In this document: positions 6,426-12,446 of the stretch, in pieces
Position numbering within the stretch: position 1 is the stretch's first letter
Layout: each line of letters opens with the position of its first letter
Origin: CADCTB01 sp038231955
GTDB taxonomy: Bacteria > Actinomycetota > Acidimicrobiia > Acidimicrobiales > AC-14
Direction: 5' to 3'
Assembly (NCBI GenBank): GCA_038231955.1
Contig: JBBSIS010000060.1
Span: 1-15,783 of the forward strand
DNA length: 15,783 nt
The notes under the pieces: model-generated
Told to the model about the DNA's origin: nothing
The model's input: only the letters and a program-made list of their open reading frames with translations
The model's database searches: none
Translations under genes and position numbers: made by a program

Positions 6426-9052
6426 GGGCGCCGAGCGGTGACGAAGAGCCGGTGGGTGTACAGGGTCGGCCGGCTGTGTCGGGCCCGGCGGAGGACCTCG
6501 GTCCGGAAGTAGTCCCGGTCGGTCTCCGGAAGGCGGTTCACGAAGGGCAGGAGGCCGGCGTTCGAGAAGTCTCGGACCAGGTTCGGGAGCTCCGATCCGT
6601 CGCTCTCCTGCGAGCGCACCAGGACATCCTTGAAGCCGATTCGTTCGAGCAACGTGCGATACTCGTCCTCAGACGGATAGTACGCGGGGTAAGTCCAGTT
6701 GGAGAAGTATTGCCCCAGCCTTAGCTCTTCGATGACGCCCGCCGCGCACTCCCACAGACCGTGATAGCAGCGGTGGCCACCCTGATGGACCGCCAGGGCG
6801 CCGCCCGGCCGGGCCAGGTCGAAGAGCCGCTGATAGGCGCGCTCGGGCGGCAGGATCCAGTGCATGGTGGTGTTCGAGAACACCACGTCGTACGACCGAT
6901 CCGGGTAGTAGTCGAGCAGGTCGGCGATCTCGATGCTCACGTTGCCGACGGTCTGGGCCTCGACCCGGGCGCAGGCCAGGCGCACCATCTCCGGAGAGAT
7001 GTCGATCCCGTGCACGTGACCGGCCGGTGCCCGGCCGGCGAGGTCGATAGTGAGGGAACCGGTGCCACACCCGACGTCGAGGATCTCCTCGTCCGGCTCG
7101 AGCTCGATGAGATCGAGCAGCCGGACGCCCTGGCGACGCTGGGTGTGCGACGCGTTGTCGTATGCCTCCGCCCGCTCGAAGAGCACCGGGGGCACGGCAC
7201 CGGACGTGGGGACGAGCAGCGGGTTCACCGTGACCCGCTTGGCCGGCAGCATGTAGTAGTGCGAGGCCACAACAAGGGTGTCGTGACCCTCGGTCTCGGT
7301 GATTGCGAACCGTACGTCGTTGCCGTCGGAGTCCACGCCGCTGAAGATGCGCCGGCTGTACTCGTCGAAGAGGATCTCCGTGAGCTTGATCACCGCCGGG
7401 TACGAGCCGTCCGCCGCCCGGTCGAGCACCTCGCCGGCCACTCCGAGCAGCTCGCCGCACGTGCGCCGGATGACGTCGGTCGCCGCATGGGCAGCGGTAC
7501 CGGGGGCGTCGTGCACGAAGGCGTTCCGCCTCTGCGTGAAGGTGTCGCAGGCCTGCAGGAGGGCATCCGAGAACGGCCTGCGCCGGCCTACGAGCGACAA
7601 GCTGAAGGCCTTCTCGACTTCGTCGGAGGCGTCGTCGATGTAGCGAAGCAGCCGAACGACATCACCGGTCGACAGCCGGTGCAAGCGCAGGTTCGTTCCC
7701 AGGTGGGTGGCGTTGAAATGAGCCACCACGTCGGCAACCGACCGGAACAGGTAGCTGGCCCAGAAGTGCAGGAGGTCGAGCAGAGCGGACTCGACCTGTT
7801 GGATGGCTGACAGTCCAGCGCCGTTAATCAGCTCGGGCCGGGCGTCGACGTTGGCGACGACGGCGGTCGCCGACGCGACCGCCGTCCTGAACGTCGACAC
7901 CCCGCGGGGTGCATCGACGAGGGTGAAGCCGAGGCCACGGATGAGGAGATGAGCTCGCGCTTCGGGCGCGTCGAACAGCTGGGCGCGGTCGAGTTGGAGC
8001 GCCCTGATCTCCATCAGCAGATCCCGCGGCCCGAGGAGCACGCGCACGAGCTCGAGCGGCGACTGCGTCAGGCACATGGACATCACCGCGTCACGGAACG
8101 AGGTCTCCGCCTCGTCGAGGAAGCTTCGACGGTCGAAGCCCTGCAGCTGGTCGGATGCGATGTCGGCGAGGTCGCGAGGAGACCCGTACACCCGCATGAG
8201 CAGGTCGCTCAGGAGCTCGGTCTTGTCCTTCCGGCGGAAGCTCAACTGGTGGTCGTCGGTGACGCGAACGCCGGGAAAGGAGCGGAACTGCTTGAGGTCG
8301 GTGTCCTCGTTGAGGAGGTGATAGAGATCCTGCGGGTGGATGACCCTGCCCGTCTCACGGTGGCGCGCCAGCAGCATCTCGACGACGTACGTCAACGCCC
8401 GGAAGTCGGGTGCGTGCTGCTCGAGCCCGAACAGGTGGGTGCGCACGTGGACGTCGAAGGCGTCGGGCGCCGACCCTGCGGCCGCGAGGGCGGTGTCCAG
8501 GAAGCGGCTGAACTCGTCGTCCCGGGCAATTCGCCGGTCGAGCGGTAGGGCGATCACGGGCAGCGGGAACTGCTCCGACGGCAGGGCGGTGCGCGCCGTG
8601 AGCACCACGAAGCTCATGTCGAGGGCCTGCAACGAGTCGCGCACAAAACGGGCGACACCCTCCGGGAGAAGATCGTGGTCGACGTCGTCGTACACCAGCG
8701 CAGCATTAGGACCCGCCGCAGCCATCAAGGGGCGCAGATCGTCCAGCAGTCGCAACGAGTCGGAGCCGTCGGAACGGAGCGGGCCCTGGAGCCGGTTGAC
8801 CGCCTGGCGGACGTCGACGGTGCGTTCGGGCGCGGTCTGGCCCACCCACGTGAGCAGCGCCGTCTTGCCCGAACCCGCCGGCCCGGAGAGCACGAAGAGG
8901 GTGGTGGCGTCGGCATGCTCCAGGTGGGAGAGCAGCTGCAGCCGGGTGTCATGGTGGCCAATGATCGGCGGCTCCGGCCCTAGGAGGTCGGTCAGCCGCG
9001 GGCGGTGGCGGCGGAGGGACTCCAGATCCCACGTGGACTGTCTGGCGGACAT
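6422..9052 (-). CDS. AAA/STAND-like ATPase + HEPN-like + SAM methyltransferase fusion
   Basis: 876 residues in one frame, with at least three parts. (1) A P-loop NTPase at about 25-240: lead-in PPIIGHHDTRLQLLSHLE, Walker A LSGPAGSGKTALL (Lys63), Walker B AALVYDDVDHD (Asp122/Asp123), and a sensor-like VVLTART (149-155), in the order of AAA+/STAND ATPases. (2) A helical middle, about 250-550. Its end (DLLHFWASYLFRSVADVVAH, then QACDTFTQRRNAFVHDA) contains R509-N510-x3-H514, the R-N-x3-H form of the HEPN RNase motif, in a suitable helical setting. (3) A class I SAM methyltransferase, about 620-876: ILDVGCGTGSLTIDLAG (motif I), HVHGIDISPEMVRLA with acidic Asp684, VVFSNTTMHWI, and LARPGGALAVH. The closest look is to small-molecule or carboxyl methyltransferases rather than DNA methylases. 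No membrane segment is seen. The start is the only suitable ATG; no strong ribosome binding site precedes it. It heads the operon. NTPase and methyltransferase parts are secure; HEPN is probable. Confidence 0.8.
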   Translation of the reverse strand: MSARQSTWDLESLRRHRPRLTDLLGPEPPIIGHHDTRLQLLSHLEHADATTLFVLSGPAGSGKTALLTWVGQTAPERTVDVRQAVNRLQGPLRSDGSDSLRLLDDLRPLMAAAGPNAALVYDDVDHDLLPEGVARFVRDSLQALDMSFVVLTARTALPSEQFPLPVIALPLDRRIARDDEFSRFLDTALAAAGSAPDAFDVHVRTHLFGLEQHAPDFRALTYVVEMLLARHRETGRVIHPQDLYHLLNEDTDLKQFRSFPGVRVTDDHQLSFRRKDKTELLSDLLMRVYGSPRDLADIASDQLQGFDRRSFLDEAETSFRDAVMSMCLTQSPLELVRVLLGPRDLLMEIRALQLDRAQLFDAPEARAHLLIRGLGFTLVDAPRGVSTFRTAVASATAVVANVDARPELINGAGLSAIQQVESALLDLLHFWASYLFRSVADVVAHFNATHLGTNLRLHRLSTGDVVRLLRYIDDASDEVEKAFSLSLVGRRRPFSDALLQACDTFTQRRNAFVHDAPGTAAHAATDVIRRTCGELLGVAGEVLDRAADGSYPAVIKLTEILFDEYSRRIFSGVDSDGNDVRFAITETEGHDTLVVASHYYMLPAKRVTVNPLLVPTSGAVPPVLFERAEAYDNASHTQRRQGVRLLDLIELEPDEEILDVGCGTGSLTIDLAGRAPAGHVHGIDISPEMVRLACARVEAQTVGNVSIEIADLLDYYPDRSYDVVFSNTTMHWILPPERAYQRLFDLARPGGALAVHQGGHRCYHGLWECAAGVIEELRLGQYFSNWTYPAYYPSEDEYRTLLERIGFKDVLVRSQESDGSELPNLVRDFSNAGLLPFVNRLPETDRDYFRTEVLRRARHSRPTLYTHRLFVTARRP

Positions 9053-9237
9053 TCAGCGGCGGAGGCCGGCGACTGCGTGCCCGCGAGGCCCGTGGCTCAG
9101 CGCTCGGGACCACAGGGGAACGCACCGGCAGCAATCACCGGACCACGTTGCCGCCGACCCGCGCCTGCCCATCCGGCCAAGGGTACCGACCGTCGTCGGC
9201 TGCCGCTCGGGGAGCGCCGGCCGACACCGCCCCGACG
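9053..9237. other. Region ahead of the four-gene operon
   Basis: The promoter of the minus-strand operon should lie here, and the 5' break of the serine recombinase remnant falls near 9230. I see no convincing -10 or ribosome binding site on the minus strand and no recombinase catalytic-domain residues in any plus frame. Confidence 0.4.
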
Positions 9238-9798
9238 ATGGACCGCGAGGAGTCCAAGAAAACTTCTGAACGCATGACGGCGGTGCGGGCCCGGGGGGCC
9301 CGAGAGGGAAAGCCCCGCCCGAGCGGCCAACGAGGATTTGGCTACTCCCTGGACTGGATGGCGATCGATGAGACCGAGGCCGCCCTCATCCGCGAGGCCG
9401 CCGACCGAGTGCTGCGGGGCGAGTCGACCTGCGCCATCGCCACCGACTGGAACTCTCGGGCCATTCCAAGCGTCGACGGCAAGCAGTGGAGCGTGACCGT
9501 CCTCCTCACCATCTTGGGTTCGCCGCGTATTGCCGGACTGCGAGAACACCATGGAGCGGTGGTTGCCAAGGGGACGTGGCCGGTCATCATCGATCGTGCG
9601 ACCCACGAGCAGCTCCGAGCCGTCCTGGCTCCCAAGCCTCGCCGTAGGGGCCCCCGGCCCCGGAAGTACGCACTCGCGGGCATCCTGTGCTGCGCCCTGT
9701 GTGGTGGTCCTCTGCGTTCACTTATTCGGGAGAACGGCATCGCCAGCTACGCCCTGTCGGAAGCTTCCCGGCCATGGGGGGCAGGTCACGGAGGGTGA
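9238..9798 (+). pseudogene. Large serine recombinase, C-terminal remnant
   Basis: Large serine recombinases integrate or excise phages and elements. Only the middle of one is left. MDREESKKTSERMTAVRARG is the linker that normally follows the catalytic domain. KPRPSGQRGFGYSLDW, DETEAALIREAADRVLRGES, WNSRAIPSVDGKQWS and LLTILGSPRIAGLREH are the recombinase domain. KYALAGILCCALCGGPLRS is the start of the zinc ribbon, with only the first Cys pair present. The N-terminal catalytic serine domain is missing entirely. The C-terminus breaks off after GIASYALSEASRPWG, next to a run of six G, before the second zinc Cys pair and coiled coil. It ends 25 bases from the 3' end of tRNA-Arg. The element it came from probably used this locus; the product cannot recombine DNA. 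Confidence 0.8.
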
Positions 9799-9822
9799 GC
9801 GCCCTATCAAGAATCCTTAGAG

Positions 9823-9895
9823 CGCCCCCGGCAGGACTCGAACCTGCGACCCGCTGCTTAGAAGGCAGCCGCTCTATCCACTGAGCTACAGGGGC
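9823..9895 (-). tRNA. tRNA-Arg (anticodon UCU)
   Basis: The minus strand folds into a complete cloverleaf of 73 bases. The acceptor stem GCCCCTG pairs with CGGGGGC (one T-G pair), discriminator G73. The D arm contains AGCTCAGTGGATAGAGC. The anticodon stem GCTGC/GCAGC carries loop CTTCTAA with anticodon TCT (+ strand 9861-9863 region). The T arm is GCAGG-TTCGAGT-CCTGC. CCA is not encoded. It reads AGA codons, rare in such a GC-rich genome. tRNA 3' ends are common integration targets, and here the 3' end faces the serine recombinase remnant. Confidence 0.97.
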
Positions 9896-9972
9896 GTGAA
9901 ATATGGCCTCTGACCTGCTAGTTTGTTCCCGTTCGTCCCAGATTACCGCCTGCACACCGCCCGTTCAACGGA

Positions 9973-9978
9973 TAACAT
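9973..9978 (+). promoter_or_regulatory. -10 element of the tyrosine recombinase gene
   Basis: TAACAT fits TAnnnT and lies 7 bases ahead of the GTG at 9986, so transcription would begin at or next to the start codon. This leaderless arrangement decides the start. No ribosome binding site is present between it and the GTG. Confidence 0.45.
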
Positions 9979-9985
9979 TCGAGCC

Positions 9986-10900
9986 GTGTCCGAGACATCC
10001 ACAGCCACCACGGTAGGCGACCTCGCCGGCCTCGTCCCGTCCTGGGCCCGGTCGCTGCGGGCGACGAACCGGTCCCCGAAGACGCTCACGACCTACGTCG
10101 GCGCAGCGAACCAGCTCATCGCCTTTCTTGCCGCTCGGGGCATGCCGACCGACGCAGCCACGGTGCGGCGCGAGCACGTCGAGGCGTTCATCGAGGACGT
10201 CCTCGCTCGGTGCCGGCCGGCGACGGCGTCGAACCGGTACCGGGCGCTCGCGCGCTTCTTCATCTACCTCGTCGAAGAGGGCGAGATCACCGACTCGCCG
10301 ATGGCCCGCATGAAGCCGCCGCATGTTCCCGACGTTCCCGTGCCGGTGCTTGGCGACGACCAGCTGCGCCGGTTGTTGGCGGCGTGCGAGGGGAGAGGCT
10401 TCGAGGAGCGACGGGACACGGCGATCGTCCGGCTGTTCCTGGACAGCGGCATGCGTCTGTCGGAGTTGGCGAATCTCCGCATCGAAGACCTCGATCTCGA
10501 CCAGGACGTGGCCATCGTCATCGGGAGGGGACGTCGCCCGAGGGCGTGCCCCTTCGGAAGCAAGACCGGCCAGGCCATCGACCGCTACCTCCGGATGCGC
10601 TCGAAACATCACGCCGCCGCCGAGCCGTGGCTGTGGGTCGGCAAACGCGGCCGCATGAACGACTCGGGCGTCTACCAGTTGATCGTCCGGCGAGCGACCC
10701 AGGCCGGCCTCGATGTGCATCCCCACCAACTGCGGCACACGTTCGCGGCGGCATGGCTCCGCGCCGGCGGTCAGGAGGGCGACCTGATGCGCCTCGCCGG
10801 CTGGCGCAGCCGTCAGATGCTCAACCGCTACGGGGCGGCGACTGCCGACGAGCGGGCGAGGGAAGCGCATCGCCGGCTCGCGCCGGGGGACCGCCTCTAA
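9986..10900 (+). CDS. Tyrosine recombinase/integrase
   Basis: A 304-residue site-specific recombinase of the XerC/D-like phage integrase type. The N-terminal SAM-like core-binding domain (about 10-112) reads KTLTTYVGAANQLIAFLAAR and ATASNRYRALARFFIYLVEE. The catalytic domain follows from about 120: SGMRLSELANL (Arg157), HPHQLRHTFAAAWL (His247, Arg250), LAGWRSRQMLNRYG with Trp273 and the nucleophile Tyr282. The beta-hairpin that normally carries the catalytic Lys (GKG) reads IGRGRRPRACPFG, so Arg replaces Lys there. Otherwise it is complete. The frame is open upstream to a TTG at 9923, but GTG 9986 is preferred from the promoter position and normal family length. The gene lies on the 5' side of tRNA-Arg and reads away from it. 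It may be a resident recombinase or belong to an element on the right. Confidence 0.88.
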   Translation: MSETSTATTVGDLAGLVPSWARSLRATNRSPKTLTTYVGAANQLIAFLAARGMPTDAATVRREHVEAFIEDVLARCRPATASNRYRALARFFIYLVEEGEITDSPMARMKPPHVPDVPVPVLGDDQLRRLLAACEGRGFEERRDTAIVRLFLDSGMRLSELANLRIEDLDLDQDVAIVIGRGRRPRACPFGSKTGQAIDRYLRMRSKHHAAAEPWLWVGKRGRMNDSGVYQLIVRRATQAGLDVHPHQLRHTFAAAWLRAGGQEGDLMRLAGWRSRQMLNRYGAATADERAREAHRRLAPGDRL

Positions 10901-10925
10901 CGCTTGCGTCGGGCATTCGCCGACT

Positions 10926-11221
10926 TCAGCGCCAGCCCGAGGGTGCGGGCTGCTGCGCTTGATGTCGCAGCCTGGCGACTTCCTTCCGAAGGCTCTCGAG
11001 CTCGGCGTACAGCTCAGCGACAAGGACGAGGAGCGCGTCAGGGTCTCGTCTGAGTCCTCCGCGTGCCTCGCCCACTGGAGCTTCTGTAGGAGCAGGCGCC
11101 GAGCCTCATCCCGCTCCGCCACCAAGCGCTGCGCTCGGACCTTCTCCCTCGTGACCCTTCGCTCGGCCGCCTCTGCGCGACGGGGCCGGCCTTGCAGCAC
11201 GCCCTTCTGCCTCCGCCCCAC
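10926..11221 (-). pseudogene. Small basic coiled-coil protein, two overlapping frames
   Basis: A GTG at 11221, 7 bases after AAAGG, opens a basic helical frame (KGVLQGRPRRAEAAERRVTR, then RDEARRLLLQKLQWARHAED). Its good content ends near 11050 although the frame stays open. A second frame, with a GTG at 11075 and stop at 10926, carries DPDALLVLVAELYAELESLR followed by KEVARLRHQAQQPAP, a clear amphipathic coiled coil. Either one gene of about 98 residues carries a frameshift near 11045-11060, or two small genes overlap by tens of bases. Function unknown; no DNA-binding motif is certain. It begins 26 bases after the MazF stop and may be a third gene of that transcript. Confidence 0.35.
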
Positions 11222-11247
11222 CGGTCAACCTTTCGGAGTGGGATGCG

Positions 11248-11547
11248 TCAGACAAGGTCGAAGGCGGCTCGGATCGCCTCGGCGAGCCCGACCTCCTGCC
11301 CGGGCAGCAAGTATCCGACGTGACGACCTAACGCCGCTACCGGCACGGTCAGCACGTTGGCGCAGCTGACCACACTGTCTTGGTCGAGCCCGTTGACAGG
11401 CCCGACTGCCAACTCGGTCGACAAGCCTCGAATTGTGGTGGTGATGGGTGCCACGCTCACCCGGGTCAGGTGGGGTCGGACCACCTCCCGGGTCAGGACG
11501 AGGACGGGGCGAGCCTTGTCCAACTGGGCGATGTGAATTGGACGCAT
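11248..11547 (-). CDS. MazF/PemK-type toxin endoribonuclease
   Basis: 99 residues with the family's landmarks: a short basic lead, RPVLVLTREVVR (strand 1-2), RVSVAPITTTIRGLSTEL (the loop that forms the RNA and antitoxin surface), VGPVNGLDQDSVVSCANVL (central strand and loop), and a helical end (GLAEAIRAAFDLV). The family cleaves single-stranded mRNA at short motifs and is neutralised by the antitoxin wrapping over the active site. Length is normal. Its ATG shares one base with the stop of the antitoxin gene (TGATG), so the two are translationally coupled. The cleavage motif cannot be predicted from sequence. Confidence 0.85.
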   Translation of the reverse strand: MRPIHIAQLDKARPVLVLTREVVRPHLTRVSVAPITTTIRGLSTELAVGPVNGLDQDSVVSCANVLTVPVAALGRHVGYLLPGQEVGLAEAIRAAFDLV

Positions 11548-11783
11548 CAGGCAAGGTCGTCAAGCGCGGTCCGTTCCGAAAAGTCCGCCAGGTCGTCGAA
11601 GTCGTCCCCGCACTTCGATCGCGCCAGGATCTCGGCGTCTCTCTCGGCGATCTCCCGGCGGCGCTCTCTGTCGACGGCCGCAGCGACGACAGCAGCTCGG
11701 CTCTTGGCGGCCCCGTGCTCGACGCGCTGGTCGATGAACTCCACGAGATCGTCCGCGAGGCGAACCGTAAGCTGCTTGCTCAT
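11547..11783 (-). CDS. Ribbon-helix-helix antitoxin (MazE-like)
   Basis: 78 residues. The N-terminus (MSKQLTVRLADDLVEFID, then SRAAVVAAAVDRERRRE) has the strand-helix-helix pattern of RHH/CopG DNA-binding domains. The acidic C-terminus (CGDDFDDLADF, TALDDLA) is the kind of tail that lies over MazF. The protein should neutralise the toxin and repress its own operon. The first ATG is used; it overlaps an inverted repeat and follows a -10-like element by 7 bases, so the transcript is probably leaderless. Confidence 0.82.
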   Translation of the reverse strand: MSKQLTVRLADDLVEFIDQRVEHGAAKSRAAVVAAAVDRERRREIAERDAEILARSKCGDDFDDLADFSERTALDDLA

Positions 11784-11796
11784 ACCGAGATGGTAT
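11782..11796 (-). promoter_or_regulatory. Operator/-10 of the toxin-antitoxin operon
   Basis: ATACC-N5-GGTAT is a perfect inverted repeat that covers the first two bases of the antitoxin start codon. On the minus strand the distal half includes TACCAT, a -10 match, with the ATG 7 bases on. A ribbon-helix-helix dimer bound here would block both promoter and start, as expected for autorepression. Confidence 0.5.
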
Positions 11797-11805
11797 CAGT
11801 TTGGG

Positions 11806-12021
11806 ATGACCGAGAGTCCCACAGCCGCGGAGGCTCTGAGGCGGGAAATGCGCTACGTCACCAGTGCCTTCGGCGCGCGCGCTCGACCCTGCTCAACCGA
11901 CGGCCGGCGTCGTCCGACCTCGGGGGTTCATCGGAGGCCTCGACGAGACGCTCAGCAGGTGACAGCCACCACCTCTACGCCGGCGCCCGGGGAGATTGCC
12001 CGCAAAATAGAGGTCGAATAG
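11806..12021 (+). CDS. Possible small protein, divergent from the antitoxin
   Basis: A 71-residue frame that begins MTESPTAAEALRREMRYVTS and then becomes Arg/Pro/Thr-rich without recognisable structure. The ATG lies 9 bases beyond the operator repeat, so a bidirectional promoter is possible. Only the first 20 residues look protein-like; the rest may be chance coding in GC-rich DNA or a decayed gene. No ribosome binding site is clear. Confidence 0.2.
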   Translation: MTESPTAAEALRREMRYVTSAFGARARPCSTDGRRRPTSGVHRRPRRDAQQVTATTSTPAPGEIARKIEVE

Positions 12022-12027
12022 AGGTCT
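12006..12027 (+). repeat. Two-copy 11-base tandem repeat
   Basis: AATAGAGGTCG is followed at once by AATAGAGGTCT, ten of eleven bases the same. It overlaps the stop region of the doubtful small frame. Function unknown. Confidence 0.7.
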
Positions 12028-12425
12028 CACCTTCGTGCGCTTGTTCAGAAAGTGCTGGCCGAGTTCCTGCCCATGGCCGACAATCCGTGCACTCGCGGCC
12101 TTCGCAGCCAGAGTGCGGGCGATGGCGAACGGCCGACGGAGCGGTCATTCCTCCCCGTCCAGCGACAGTCTCCAAGATGGGCCGTCGCGGCGGCGCTGAT
12201 CGACTGTCGCGGCCGACACTCGTCCCCGATTACAGAATCATGAAGAAGGTGTCCAGCCTATTGCGCGAGAAATGGCGCGTACGGATAATCGACGCAAGGC
12301 GCGGTCGAGTGTGGTCCACGCCTCGAGCCGTTGCTGTCTCCCGGACCCCGTGACTGCAACCTGGGTTGGCTGGAAGTTCCGAATGTTGGGCGCGCCCCCA
12401 CGGTCATCACTAGTCGAGATCATCC
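12022..12425. other. Long gap with no convincing gene
   Basis: Lower in GC than its surroundings. No protein family is recognised on either strand. One minus-strand frame (about 12238-12420) has a helical tail (LEAWTTLDRALRRLSVRAIS) that could be a remnant, but it has no ribosome binding site and no match that I know. The promoter of the secreted-protein gene must lie here; I could not place it. Confidence 0.5.
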
Positions 12426-12435
12426 GAGAAGGAGA
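12426..12435 (+). promoter_or_regulatory. Ribosome binding site of the secreted-protein gene
   Basis: GAGAAGGAGA is a strong Shine-Dalgarno match, with 12 bases between AGGAG and the ATG at 12447. Spacing is slightly long, but no other start in frame lies closer. It supports this start and the signal peptide that follows. Confidence 0.65.
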
Positions 12436-12446
12436 CCAGCACCTCA

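Noticed and set aside
7058..7087. DNA methyltransferase of a restriction system
   Set aside because: The methyltransferase part has motif I but none of the target-base motifs of DNA methylases, and no restriction nuclease lies nearby.
9823..9895. tRNA 3' end as the attachment site of the intact tyrosine recombinase
   Set aside because: The recombinase is at the tRNA's 5' side and no duplicate of the 3' end was found in the window.
9965..11221. A 418-codon minus-strand frame running through the integrase gene
   Set aside because: Only the first 60 or so codons look coding; the rest is antisense to the clearly conserved tyrosine recombinase.
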